NCBI GenBank assembly: GCA_947037125.1
Contig: CAMQTJ010000020.1
Coordinates: 1 to 35,393, forward strand
Source of the DNA: an uncultured Holdemania sp.
GTDB lineage: Bacteria; Bacillota_I; Bacilli_A; Erysipelotrichales; Erysipelotrichaceae
Reading direction: 5' to 3'
DNA: 35,393 nt
Positions 1-8,678 of the stretch are shown piece after piece (position 1 is the stretch's first letter; every line of letters begins with the position of its first letter). The notes under the pieces are model-generated. The model searched no databases. It was not told the DNA's origin and saw only the letters and a program-made list of their open reading frames with translations. The position numbers and the translations under genes were made by a program.

Positions 1-46
1 GCCTTCCAAGCTGACTACGTGGGTTCGATTCCCATCATCCGCTCCA
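1..46 (+). tRNA. tRNA-Gly (UCC), 3' part only
   Basis: The window opens inside the anticodon stem-loop. The loop CTTCCAA (3-9) gives anticodon TCC at 5-7. A variable region, a T-arm with GGGTTCGATTCCC (21-33), the acceptor 3' strand and an encoded CCA (44-46) follow. The 5' half lies outside the window. Loop and T-arm match bacterial tRNA-Gly. Confidence 0.93.
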
Positions 47-57
47 ATTATAAAAGT

Positions 58-84
58 AACACTTACATTTGTAAGTGTTTTTTT
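58..84 (+). terminator. Intrinsic terminator after tRNA-Gly
   Basis: A 9-bp stem, AACACTTAC / GTAAGTGTT, with a 4-nt loop is followed by a run of T ending at 84. It sits 12 nt after the tRNA CCA end. A near copy occurs at 1171-1204. Confidence 0.88.
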
Positions 85-246
85 ATGTTATAATCTACGC
101 GTATTAATAAAATCAGAATTTATCTGCGCAAAACAATACCTATTTATATAGTTAACCAATAATCTTATTGCTTATTAATATTATTTATTGTACAGTAATC
201 TTATATTTGATTGTAATAATTATTACAGTTATTTAAGGAGATAGCT

Positions 247-1125
247 ATGATAAAAATTTGTCAAAAAATTCATTTAAAAAATTGTGTCGATATTGCATAT
301 TCACAAAATTGCATTTCACAGCATAATTGCGCATATTGTGCTTCTACAAAAAATAGCATTTTTACTGATTTTGAAAATTTAATAGATGATTCTATGTCAT
401 TAATAGTTGGTTACTTCAACTACGATGATGAATTACTAGGGTTATTTGGATTTTATTTTAATCATTTTAATAATTGGGTCGACTGTATAGGTCCTTTTTT
501 CAAAATAAATTATGATCAAATAGTCACTCAAAACATGTTTGAAATCGCTCAAAAGACACTTATTAATGCTAATAGGTTTAATTTTTATTTTAATATCAAA
601 AATAGAAACACACATGATTTAATGTTAAAACTAAAATCTACTAAACGTGACAACGAGTATATTTTATCGATAAATCGCAAAGATTACATACCATTAAAAA
701 ACAGTATTAACATCGTTAATTTTGAAGATAAATATTCAAATAGCATTATCTCATTACACGATGATTCATTCAAAGACATTTATGTTACAGGTCAAAATAT
801 AGTTGAATCAAGTGGTATAAATCGAAAAATATTTTGCGCATTAAATTCAAAAAAAGAATTTGTAGGATATGGAATACTTGCTTTTAATATTACTACTAAT
901 TTTTTATGTGCCGAAATATTCGCAGTGAAAAAAGAATATCGAAATATGGGTTATGGTTGGTCTTTGCTTAACCAGGTAATTAGTTGTGGATTTAATAATT
1001 ATAATTGCGATGATATAAGTTTGGTAGTTGATAAACTGAATACAAAAGCTGCAAGTCTCTATTATTCTTGTGGATTTAAACTAATAGTAGAAAATGAATC
1101 ATATTTTTATGAAAGTAATTTATGA
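247..1125 (+). CDS. GNAT-family N-acetyltransferase
   Basis: This protein of 292 residues should transfer an acyl group from acyl-CoA to an amine; the substrate is unknown. The GNAT fold lies in the C-terminal third. The CoA-pyrophosphate loop is seen as RNMGYG (232-237) after a hydrophobic beta strand, and the usual NxxAxxLY...GF tail follows near residue 265. The N-terminal ~180 residues match no family I recognise and begin with a cysteine-rich stretch (C5, C13, C22, C28, C31) that could bind a metal. AAGGAG at 235-240 sets the ATG start. The gene stands alone, with terminators before it (58-84) and after it (1166-1196). The two terminators are near copies, which hints that the gene was inserted behind the tRNA. 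The family call is firm and the role is open. Confidence 0.8.
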   Translation: MIKICQKIHLKNCVDIAYSQNCISQHNCAYCASTKNSIFTDFENLIDDSMSLIVGYFNYDDELLGLFGFYFNHFNNWVDCIGPFFKINYDQIVTQNMFEIAQKTLINANRFNFYFNIKNRNTHDLMLKLKSTKRDNEYILSINRKDYIPLKNSINIVNFEDKYSNSIISLHDDSFKDIYVTGQNIVESSGINRKIFCALNSKKEFVGYGILAFNITTNFLCAEIFAVKKEYRNMGYGWSLLNQVISCGFNNYNCDDISLVVDKLNTKAASLYYSCGFKLIVENESYFYESNL

Positions 1126-1165
1126 AATGTGCGTGGATCTTTTTCTACATCTAAGGACAATTTTA

Positions 1166-1196
1166 AAAAAAACACTTACTTAGAAAGTGTTTTTTT
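1166..1196. terminator. Bidirectional terminator between convergent genes
   Basis: AACACTT (1171-1177) pairs with AAGTGTT (1185-1191). It is flanked by an A run on the left and a T run on the right, so it can stop transcription from the GNAT gene (plus) and from the methyltransferase gene (minus). Confidence 0.8.
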
Positions 1197-1234
1197 ATGT
1201 TATATTATGCTATTTTTAAATCAAATAATTACTA

Positions 1235-1816
1235 TTAAATTTTATTTTTTATTTTTAACACAACCAATAATGAATCCATAGCATCACTTTCTGTATATCT
1301 ATTAATATGTATTATATCAAAATTATCTACAACCATATCCTTAATGTCATTTTCAGTATAATAAGTAAATCTTAAACTATCATCAAAATAAAGTTCTTCA
1401 CGATATTCACCATTCCAAAGCGTTAAATAAATAATTCCATTAACATTTAAACATTTAGCTTGATTAATAAGTGACTTTAAAAATTGATCTTTTGTTAAAT
1501 GTTGTAATACCTTATTAGAATAAATACAATCAAAGCTATCTTTAATATCTACATTAATCGCATCCAATAAGATAGCTTTGCCACCTTTATTTTTAATATT
1601 ATAATCATTTATAAAAATAGGTGAATTATCACTACCTATTACTTCATATTTTTTTGATAGTAAATCTAAATCTAAACCAGTTCCCATTCCAAGTTCTAAA
1701 ACTTTTGCACCATCACTTATAAATTCACTTAATTTATTCACAACCCATGAATTATCATAGTCACCAAGCATTTCTTTATAAGTATCAACATTTACTCTAT
1801 TCATAAAATAACTCAT
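1235..1816 (-). CDS. Class I SAM-dependent methyltransferase
   Basis: A soluble protein of 193 residues with the Rossmann methyltransferase core. Motif I is VLELGMGTG (39-47), which binds S-adenosylmethionine. The acidic end of beta-2 (IGSDNS, near 60) and a YSNKVLQHL segment in the place of motif IV follow. The length fits small Methyltransf_11/25-type enzymes that act on small molecules. The substrate cannot be told. An AAGGTG ribosome site lies about 6 nt before the ATG. It converges on the GNAT gene and shares the terminator at 1166-1196. Confidence 0.8.
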   Translation of the reverse strand: MSYFMNRVNVDTYKEMLGDYDNSWVVNKLSEFISDGAKVLELGMGTGLDLDLLSKKYEVIGSDNSPIFINDYNIKNKGGKAILLDAINVDIKDSFDCIYSNKVLQHLTKDQFLKSLINQAKCLNVNGIIYLTLWNGEYREELYFDDSLRFTYYTENDIKDMVVDNFDIIHINRYTESDAMDSLLVVLKIKNKI

Positions 1817-1886
1817 ATATTCACCTTTTGTTTTCTATTGTTAATATTAACATTTCCAACTAATATATTCATCAATTATGATTTAA

Positions 1887-1909
1887 TAAAAAAAAGCTGA
1901 TTTCTCAGC
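1887..1909 (-). terminator. Terminator of the F420-ligase-like gene
   Basis: On the minus strand GCTGA and TCAGC form a 5-bp stem with a 4-nt loop, followed by eight or more T. The stem begins inside the TGA stop codon (1905-1907) of the upstream gene. Confidence 0.75.
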
Positions 1910-2606
1910 CTTTAGTTACTCTTATTATACCCATAGGTGTTTGTTGATGTGATTGACCAAGAGGATTATCTCTTAGTATTTTCACAAGTAATTCTTTATC
2001 CATATTAGGATTAGAAACCCCTAATATAACTCCACTCAAGTCGTTTACGTCGATTATAGCACATTCAACACCTAAAGCTGCTTTAACACTTTTCGCCACA
2101 GCATCAGGATTCTTAGGCCCTAATACAACATATTCATTGTATGGTGGTAAAGTATATGGTGTAGGTCCATCAATTGATGCAGCCTTACGACCAGCAACAT
2201 GATAAAATACACCTTTCATTTTAAATACTTTAGTAACTGCAGAACAAAATGCTGCAAATAATATTCTTAAAGTTCCACATTCAACTAATGCCATTTCCAT
2301 TGTTTCAGGAATACCTAAACCAATACCATATGGTGATTTATAAACATACTTTGATAAAGTAACTGCCAATTTACGAGGTTTGATATCAACCATCTTTACA
2401 GCTCTTTTTTGTGAACACGCAACAGATTTCTCACTTATAAAAACAATATCATTCGCTTCAATATGAGGTAAAACATATTTAGATGCAACATCTGCTATTA
2501 CATCCTTATCAGTTATTACATTTGTTTTAATTGCTAGACGACGATAAAGTATTCCTTCAACTTCTATTAATTCATTTTTTCCATCATTTACAGTATTTAG
2601 TTCCAT
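1905..2606 (-). CDS. F420-0:gamma-glutamyl ligase (CofE)-like protein
   Basis: A homologue of the CofE family, whose founding member adds glutamates to coenzyme F420-0. Family-like features are the strand-helix IVFISEKSVACSQ (about 53-65), a Gly-rich segment (YGIGLGIP) and a C-terminal segment on nucleotide or phosphate binding. No other F420 gene is in the window, and low-GC Bacillota generally lack F420. The real reaction is therefore likely another amide ligation and is unknown. A longer reading would start at a GTG at 2615, but GGAG sits directly against that GTG and 8 nt before the ATG at 2606, so I take 2606 (233 residues). It lies 88 bp downstream of the HAD gene and may be co-transcribed. 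Confidence 0.75.
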   Translation of the reverse strand: MELNTVNDGKNELIEVEGILYRRLAIKTNVITDKDVIADVASKYVLPHIEANDIVFISEKSVACSQKRAVKMVDIKPRKLAVTLSKYVYKSPYGIGLGIPETMEMALVECGTLRILFAAFCSAVTKVFKMKGVFYHVAGRKAASIDGPTPYTLPPYNEYVVLGPKNPDAVAKSVKAALGVECAIIDVNDLSGVILGVSNPNMDKELLVKILRDNPLGQSHQQTPMGIIRVTKG

Positions 2607-2694
2607 ATAATACACTCCATCTTTTTTATTTATTCTGTTTATTTTCTAATATAATTATTAACTAATAAATTTTATCTATACTACTATAATATAA

Positions 2695-3402
2695 TTAATC
2701 AAAATTTTCAATTAAATATTCATAAAATTCTTTTAAACTACCCTTAAATTCACATTCAACATTTTGATTATCACCAATTAACTCATCAGTAATTAAACAA
2801 AATCTAACACCTAATTCACTAATTGCATAATCTTCTTTCGCATCATTACCAACCATCATAATTTCATCAACATTCAAATCATTATTTTTGATAATTTCTT
2901 TAAAGTAATTAACATTAGGTTTACAATAATGATAATTTTCATATGTAGTTATTTCACTAAAATCATCAACCTTTAAGTTAGCACATTCAATTCTTTTGTG
3001 AGTAGCCATATAAGGAAACAAAGGATTAGTCGCTAAAATCAAATTAACCTCTTTAGATTTAAGTAAATCAACTATTTTTTGAGAGTATTCATTAGGTTTA
3101 CAAGAAACTAGTGTATCAATGAATTTATTAGCATAATAATCATTTAAACAATTTTCAAGATCATTTTTATTACATTTAGTTACCTGCTCAAAAGCATTCC
3201 AAAATACAACTTCATTTGTAGTTGAACCATCATTAGAATATATTGCTCTTAAACCTTTTCCCATTGCATGTTTCATTGTATCACTATCTATTTCAAGAGA
3301 TTTAACTGCATCACATAGAGTTGTAAAATATAAACCTGTAAATTGTTCTACATCCATCGATAATAAAGTTCCATCCAAATCAAATAATATTGTTTTTATC
3401 AT
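2695..3402 (-). CDS. HAD-superfamily hydrolase (phosphatase)
   Basis: A soluble phosphatase of about 235 residues. Motif I is FDLDGTL with the nucleophile Asp8 and acid/base Asp10. Motif II is the LATN threonine, motif III is the lysine of YCKPN, and motif IV is MVGNDAKED. The region between motifs I and II is helical and forms a C1-type cap, as in phosphoglycolate-phosphatase-like enzymes that act on small phosphorylated metabolites. The substrate is unknown. An upstream ATG (3414) is part of the ribosome site itself (ATGGAGGG); the correct start is the ATG at 3402, with GGAGGG placed properly before it. Confidence 0.85.
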   Translation of the reverse strand: MIKTILFDLDGTLLSMDVEQFTGLYFTTLCDAVKSLEIDSDTMKHAMGKGLRAIYSNDGSTTNEVVFWNAFEQVTKCNKNDLENCLNDYYANKFIDTLVSCKPNEYSQKIVDLLKSKEVNLILATNPLFPYMATHKRIECANLKVDDFSEITTYENYHYCKPNVNYFKEIIKNNDLNVDEIMMVGNDAKEDYAISELGVRFCLITDELIGDNQNVECEFKGSLKEFYEYLIENFD

Positions 3403-3631
3403 AATTCCCTCCATAATGTTTTAATTATAGCACTTTTGTTATATTTTTGGAAACACTATAAATTCACTATTTTATTAGTAATATTGTTTTTGATATATAA
3501 TCATCAGTCTTTTTAATTATATATGTGAAATTTGTTATATACAATTATTGTGATATAATTAGACAATAGTACAGTTAAATTACTTTAAACTATCAATTTT
3601 TTAGTTTAATTGAAATTCAAAGGAGAATAAT

Positions 3632-3901
3632 ATGACTGAAACAAAAATTAGTTTGATTTTAAAAGAAATGTATAATAAAGCACCAAAAAATTATCAGTTG
3701 GCAATGATTCATATTTTCGCAATTTATTATGCAGATATAATCAATGAAAATAAATTCTCAAAAGATGTAATATTAAGTATTGCAGGAATGCATAAATCTT
3801 ATAAAACAGAATTATCTAAAGGTATTAAATTATCAAAATACGTAAAGGTTAGTGAAGAAATGATTCAAACCATCAAAAATATTGAAGCATCTATTCTATA
3901 G
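3632..3901 (+). CDS. Small HTH-like protein next to the restriction-modification genes
   Basis: An 89-residue protein with a good ribosome site (AAAGGAG, 8 nt before ATG). It is predicted to be all helical. The central part has an ISIAGM..SYKTELSKGIKLSKYVKV-like pattern that resembles small Clostridia proteins annotated as 'HTH-like domain'. That family memory is not certain. The promoter side faces away from the HAD gene, and the 3' end converges on the Sau3AI-like restriction gene with a shared terminator. It could control the restriction system, as C proteins do, but nothing in the sequence proves this. Confidence 0.55.
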   Translation: MTETKISLILKEMYNKAPKNYQLAMIHIFAIYYADIINENKFSKDVILSIAGMHKSYKTELSKGIKLSKYVKVSEEMIQTIKNIEASIL

Positions 3902-3954
3902 GAATATGAATATAGAATATTATTTTAGACTAAAATAACAATACAAGTTAAAAT

Positions 3955-3989
3955 TAAAAAACATAACAAATAATTATTATGTTTTTTTT
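3955..3989. terminator. Bidirectional terminator
   Basis: ACATAA (3961-3966) pairs with TTATGT (3977-3982). The stem extends into an A run on the left and a T run on the right. It lies between the convergent HTH-like gene and restriction gene. Confidence 0.7.
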
Positions 3990-4041
3990 ATGGATATTAT
4001 ACGTTAAACTTAATTATGAGAAAAATTTATACTATATTGCT

Positions 4042-5478
4042 TTATTGATTAATAATTTTTTTCATATACTTACTATTAATCCAAAAACTTTGTGTTGTCA
4101 TCCATTCACCATTAGGTAGCTGATTAGCATCTCTTAAGTCACCCTTAACGAATCCTGAATTAAGTTTATAAGCCGACTTCTTAGAATGTGGTCTTATATG
4201 AATGATTGGATTATCTTTAGATTTAGGCAAACTATTTCCAACTTTTTCCCCTACTTTAAAAACCACACCATTTTTTACTGTATCCTGTATATTTTTCCAA
4301 CCACTGTATGCTATATTGTTTAAATCGTCATACGGCATATTCCAAAAGAAAGTTCTATCGAGATGATATTTACCATCGATATTTTTGAATATTACAAATA
4401 AAAACCTTGACTCTATAAAGTAATTATACAATTTAGACTCTTCCCACTCTTCTTTAATAAAATCACTAAATTTAAATTGCTTTAAAGATATATGTTCATT
4501 AATATTACCATCAGATTCAACCCTTACTGTTTTAACAATAACATTAGATTTAACAAATTCTAGCGCTCTATTACTTTTAATTCCTAACATCCCCAAAGAC
4601 AACGAATACCAAAATGCTTTATTCTCTTTATAATCTTTTCCTAATTTCAAGGCAATATCAATATCTGTCATACCTTTGTATTGATTGATTTTCTCTATTA
4701 CGGCATCATCGAAAGGTGTATCTTCAGTTAAATCTAAATTTTTTATAATTGACTCTTCAGATTCTTTATTATTTAAAACATAGTTATTTAGAACATAATT
4801 CATATAGCTATTCTTAAGACAAAAATTACGTTTTCTTGCAGGAATATTATCGCCATAAAATTGTGGTTTTATGCTGTTAATTGCATTTGACCCTTTTGTA
4901 CAAGCTCCAAGATAAAATGTATCTCCCTCGCTTATTTCATGTGCTAACCCAGCTTTAATTTTATTATTAATTGTATTGTAATCATCTATTATAATTTTTA
5001 AATCGTGATTACTTGGTGTAAATAAGGTAACAAACTTAATCACGTAATCAAGTCTTTCAATTGTCTTATCCCTTAAATATTGAACTAGCAATATTTTTTT
5101 TATCTTATTATATAAATGACTCTCATAAAAAAAATCATTAACTGGTTCTTTATAAGATATGTTAGTTATTGACAATCTTTCACCAGCAGCATATTTACCA
5201 TTCTTCAGTAAATTTAAAGGAGTTTGCTTTAACTCTATTCCAACTTTATCAAAATCAGCCATTTGATCACTATTCGGTTTATATCCAAAATAAAATTGTT
5301 CTAAAAAACCACCTAACTGCCCCTTAGCTTTTTCATTAAGCGTATAAGGAACTGTTTCTTGATTGACTTTATATTGACTATCATATTCATTCTTAATATC
5401 TCTAAATGTTTTATTCTCTAATTCTTTAGCATAATTGAATATACTTTCTTCACTACTATCATCATAATTGTATAACAT
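4042..5478 (-). CDS. Type II restriction endonuclease, Sau3AI/MutH family
   Basis: A 478-residue enzyme, close to the ~490 residues of Sau3AI, which cuts before GATC. The N-terminal MutH-like domain has the surrounding motif YFGYKPNS and the catalytic pattern D-x6-E-x-K (Asp75, Glu82, Lys84), the same spacing as in MutH. A second, non-catalytic MutH-like domain fills the C-terminal half and ends in HIRP (427-430) and NGEWMTTQSFWIN (456-468). In Sau3AI this half binds a second site and activates cutting. AAGGAG precedes the ATG. It is divergent from the C5 methylase at 5604, with 125 bp between starts. GATC specificity is inferred from family likeness, not seen directly. Confidence 0.9.
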   Translation of the reverse strand: MLYNYDDSSEESIFNYAKELENKTFRDIKNEYDSQYKVNQETVPYTLNEKAKGQLGGFLEQFYFGYKPNSDQMADFDKVGIELKQTPLNLLKNGKYAAGERLSITNISYKEPVNDFFYESHLYNKIKKILLVQYLRDKTIERLDYVIKFVTLFTPSNHDLKIIIDDYNTINNKIKAGLAHEISEGDTFYLGACTKGSNAINSIKPQFYGDNIPARKRNFCLKNSYMNYVLNNYVLNNKESEESIIKNLDLTEDTPFDDAVIEKINQYKGMTDIDIALKLGKDYKENKAFWYSLSLGMLGIKSNRALEFVKSNVIVKTVRVESDGNINEHISLKQFKFSDFIKEEWEESKLYNYFIESRFLFVIFKNIDGKYHLDRTFFWNMPYDDLNNIAYSGWKNIQDTVKNGVVFKVGEKVGNSLPKSKDNPIIHIRPHSKKSAYKLNSGFVKGDLRDANQLPNGEWMTTQSFWINSKYMKKIINQ

Positions 5479-5505
5479 TTTTTTCTCCTTAATACATATT
5501 TGATC

Positions 5506-5534
5506 TTGCTAAGATTGCCTATATGTTGTATAAT
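5506..5534 (+). promoter_or_regulatory. Candidate promoter of the cytosine methylase
   Basis: TTGCTA (5506-5511) and TATAAT (5529-5534) are 17 bp apart. The leader would be about 60 nt. A second TATAAT-like box near 5580 is too close to the ribosome site to be the main promoter. The divergent restriction gene must be read from the same gap, but I cannot assign its promoter. Confidence 0.4.
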
Positions 5535-5603
5535 AATCCTTAGGTTTATTATATCAGCTCTTAAACAAAGATACTATATAATATAATTATAAAAGGGGTC
5601 TAT

Positions 5604-6854
5604 ATGAAAAAAACAGTTATAGAATTGTTTGCTGGTGTCGGAGGTTTTCGTGTCGGTTTAAATAAAATTAAAAACTTCGATAAAAATGGTAAAGCAATTG
5701 AAAATAAAGATTGGGAATTTGTATGGTCTAATCAATGGGAACCATCAACTAAAGTACAACACGCATCAGATTGCTATAAACTAAGATTTGGAAATAGTGG
5801 ATATCACAGCAATGAAGATATTTCTACGGTAGAAAAAACTAACATCCCTGATCACTCTCTACTAGTCGGAGGATTTCCTTGTCAAGATTATTCAGTAGCG
5901 AGATCATTATCTGGTGAAAAAGGTATTGAAGGAAAAAAAGGTGTTCTTTTTTGGGAAATTGCTGATATTATTAAGACAAAACAAACTCCATTTATTTTAT
6001 TGGAAAACGTTGATCGATTATTAAAATCTCCAGCAAAACAAAGAGGTAGAGATTTCGGTATTATGTTAAGAACATTCAGTGACCTTGGATATAATGTTGA
6101 ATGGCGCATTATAAATGCAGCTGATTATGGATGTGCTCAAAAAAGAAAAAGAATATTTATTTTCGCTTGGGATAAAAACACAAAATATAACAAATCATTA
6201 TCAAGTTACAGCCAAAATGACATAATGCAAAATGAAGGATTATTTGCAAAATCATTCCCATTAAATATATTGTTAAATGACAATAAAGAAATTGATGTAA
6301 CACTAAATGATTTTAAAGATACAGTCGAAATGTCAGAAACATTTCAAGCAAACTTTCAAAATACTGGTATTATGATTAATGGAGTTGTTAAAACAATTAA
6401 AACTACACCTGTTGAAAATAAACCAACAATGCTTCTTGAAGTTATAGAACGTGGTTCAATCTTAGATAGTTACTTCCTTAACGATGCACAAATAGAAAAA
6501 TTTACATATTTAAAAGGTAGAAAAAAAGTTGAAAGAATGAGAACAGATGGACTTCCTTATTTCTATTCTGAAGGAAGTATGAGTTTTCCAGATTGTCTAA
6601 GTTTACCAGCAAGAACAATGTTAACAAGTGAATCTAGTATAAATAGAAGTACTCATGTTATCCATGATTTTAAAACTGATAAATTAAGATATATTACTCC
6701 TGTCGAAGCTGAAAGACTACAATCTTTTCCAGATAATTGGACAAACTCAGGAATGCCTGAAAAAAGAAGGTATTTCATGATGGGTAATGCATTGGTTACC
6801 ACAATAATTAGTCAACTTGAAGAAACATTATCTGAAATCATTACAAAATGTTGA
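5604..6854 (+). CDS. DNA (cytosine-5) methyltransferase, Sau3AI-type
   Basis: A 416-residue C5-cytosine methylase, the length of M.Sau3AI-type enzymes. Motif I is ELFAGVGGFRVGL (7-19) for AdoMet. Motif IV is GGFPCQDYS with nucleophile Cys93. Motif VI is ENV (134-136), motif VIII is QKRKR (179-183), a variable target-recognition region follows, and motif X is MGNALV near residue 398. It should protect the host from the neighbouring restriction enzyme, most likely at the C of GATC. AAAAGGGG lies before the ATG. The full motif set argues for an active enzyme. Confidence 0.93.
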   Translation: MKKTVIELFAGVGGFRVGLNKIKNFDKNGKAIENKDWEFVWSNQWEPSTKVQHASDCYKLRFGNSGYHSNEDISTVEKTNIPDHSLLVGGFPCQDYSVARSLSGEKGIEGKKGVLFWEIADIIKTKQTPFILLENVDRLLKSPAKQRGRDFGIMLRTFSDLGYNVEWRIINAADYGCAQKRKRIFIFAWDKNTKYNKSLSSYSQNDIMQNEGLFAKSFPLNILLNDNKEIDVTLNDFKDTVEMSETFQANFQNTGIMINGVVKTIKTTPVENKPTMLLEVIERGSILDSYFLNDAQIEKFTYLKGRKKVERMRTDGLPYFYSEGSMSFPDCLSLPARTMLTSESSINRSTHVIHDFKTDKLRYITPVEAERLQSFPDNWTNSGMPEKRRYFMMGNALVTTIISQLEETLSEIITKC

Positions 6855-6856
6855 GT

Positions 6857-6888
6857 AAAAAAAACATATCATTATGATATGTTTTTTT
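6857..6888. terminator. Bidirectional terminator between methylase and AIPR genes
   Basis: A near-perfect palindrome, ACATATCAT / ATGATATGT, lies between an A run (6857-6864) and a T run (6882-6888). It can serve both convergent genes. Confidence 0.78.
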
Positions 6889-6920
6889 AAAATTCTAATA
6901 CATCTTAGTTTCTTCGACTT

Positions 6921-8678
6921 TTATTTAATCTCACTAACTTTCATTGGTATCTTATAAGTTTCAAATATTAATTTTTCCACAATTTTTTTATTTGCCCAAA
7001 ATGTTCTTTTAGTAATATAACTACCATTAGTAAACTCAAATGTATCTGAACTATCTAATGCTTTAGGTCTAATATGAAATCCCATATCATCACTTACTTT
7101 TATAAATCTCTTCTCATCACCTATATTAAAACTTTTTATTGTAGAGATATATACATTTTTAGCTTTGTCTTCAAATTCTTTAAATGAGAAGTTATCAATG
7201 TAGTGAATATCAATGACTTTCTTGTTTATATCTTTTTCTGCTACAAATACCTTAAATACGTTATTAACTGCCACCTTAAAAGAAGAATTTTCATAATCAA
7301 CCTTTGATTCATTTTCATATAAATCTGAAAATGTAGTTCTAGGAAATGGAAATGCTTCGCAACATTTTCCATTTATCATACTAATAACTCTAAAATAAGT
7401 TATTTTTTTTCCAATACGATTAAAATAATCACTTATCTCTTTCACAAAGGAATAAGCACTAACATTTTCACCATTTAAAATTTTTATTAGTTCATTTTTT
7501 TCTCTGGAAGTTAATTCAATTGAATCGCTAGAATTGGTTGTAGAATTTTTTATACAATTAATCACTTTATTAAATAATTCGTCTTTCTTAAAATCTGAAA
7601 CATTCAAATTACTATTTAACATTAGCATTATGTTTTCGAACACAAAATATAAATTAATCAACATTTCATCATATACTCTATCATCACAATTTATTTGACT
7701 AACAACAAAAGATCCAAAATAGTTTTTACCATAACTCAAAATTATTTTTGATACGGCACTATATTCTTCTTTCCTAACAACATCTTTTTTAAAGCTATCC
7801 CACCATAAATTAACCTCAATAAGTTGTTTGATTTGTTTAATACACTTTGATGAAGTATTTTCATCTATCAGTTTTCTAATTTCAATCGTGATTTTTTTAA
7901 GCTGTTTTTTATCGAAATTTTTGCTTTTACCAGGCTTACCCGTAATTGTTAACCACATTTTCTCAAAATCAATTAAATCACACCCTATATTTGCACCAAT
8001 TTCTTCTCCTTCTTTTAGAATTTTAATTTCTTTTCCTATATATTCATTAATACTTTTGACGTCATCAGAATTAGCCAAATGAGTTTGTTCAAAAATTGGT
8101 ATTTGAGTGTTTAATCCATTTGTTATTTGAGCAACTTGATTAATATTACCCTCTATTAAAATAGTTTTAACTATTATACTTTCAAGTAAAGAATCCATTG
8201 TTATAATAGTTTTGAAACCTGGTATGCTCAATATATTTTTCAATAATTCTCGTTCGATATATTCTGCTGCACCAAAAAAATTAGTTAATGTTTGAGCGCC
8301 ATTAATTACGCAAATATTCAACGGTTTAACAGTTATTGAACTCCCATATCTCCAAATGTCTTCAGTACTAAATATTGTTATCCCATTATGACAAAACCAA
8401 AATTTTTTCCATAAATTTAAATCAGCTTTACATACACAAAGTTCAGCTTCTTTATAAATATTATCAATTTCATCACGTACAGTTGAATTTTGATTAACAT
8501 AATCTAATTTTTCATATAAACAATTTGATAAATATTTCTTAAAATTTAATCCAATTTCATTACCTATTTTATTATTTTTAAGACCATATCTAACATTATT
8601 GTTAAATAAAAAATTTCCCGTAACATTATATATTTTCTTAATTTCTAAAAAAGAAATATTATAAATAAAACCTCCCAA
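6921..8678 (-). CDS. AIPR-family abortive-infection protein, main reading frame
   Basis: This 585-codon frame holds the AIPR domain found in phage-defence proteins. Family landmarks are LFNNNVR (24-30), FCHNGITIF (95-103), INGAQT (125-130) and TNGLNTQIP (186-194). The last ~130 residues match the C-terminal MutH-like domain of the neighbouring Sau3AI-like enzyme: HIRP at 535-538 and NGSYITKRTFWANK at 551-564. Both proteins end with this module in their last 54 residues. The catalytic D-x6-E-x-K is absent, so the module would bind DNA, not cut it. The frame has no good start. Its first possible start is a TTG at 8678 with no ribosome site, and a TAG lies 18 nt earlier. The missing N-terminus is in the overlapping frame 8645-9010, joined by a -1 shift at 8687-8693, for about 696 residues in total. 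Confidence 0.8.
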   Translation of the reverse strand: MGGFIYNISFLEIKKIYNVTGNFLFNNNVRYGLKNNKIGNEIGLNFKKYLSNCLYEKLDYVNQNSTVRDEIDNIYKEAELCVCKADLNLWKKFWFCHNGITIFSTEDIWRYGSSITVKPLNICVINGAQTLTNFFGAAEYIERELLKNILSIPGFKTIITMDSLLESIIVKTILIEGNINQVAQITNGLNTQIPIFEQTHLANSDDVKSINEYIGKEIKILKEGEEIGANIGCDLIDFEKMWLTITGKPGKSKNFDKKQLKKITIEIRKLIDENTSSKCIKQIKQLIEVNLWWDSFKKDVVRKEEYSAVSKIILSYGKNYFGSFVVSQINCDDRVYDEMLINLYFVFENIMLMLNSNLNVSDFKKDELFNKVINCIKNSTTNSSDSIELTSREKNELIKILNGENVSAYSFVKEISDYFNRIGKKITYFRVISMINGKCCEAFPFPRTTFSDLYENESKVDYENSSFKVAVNNVFKVFVAEKDINKKVIDIHYIDNFSFKEFEDKAKNVYISTIKSFNIGDEKRFIKVSDDMGFHIRPKALDSSDTFEFTNGSYITKRTFWANKKIVEKLIFETYKIPMKVSEIK

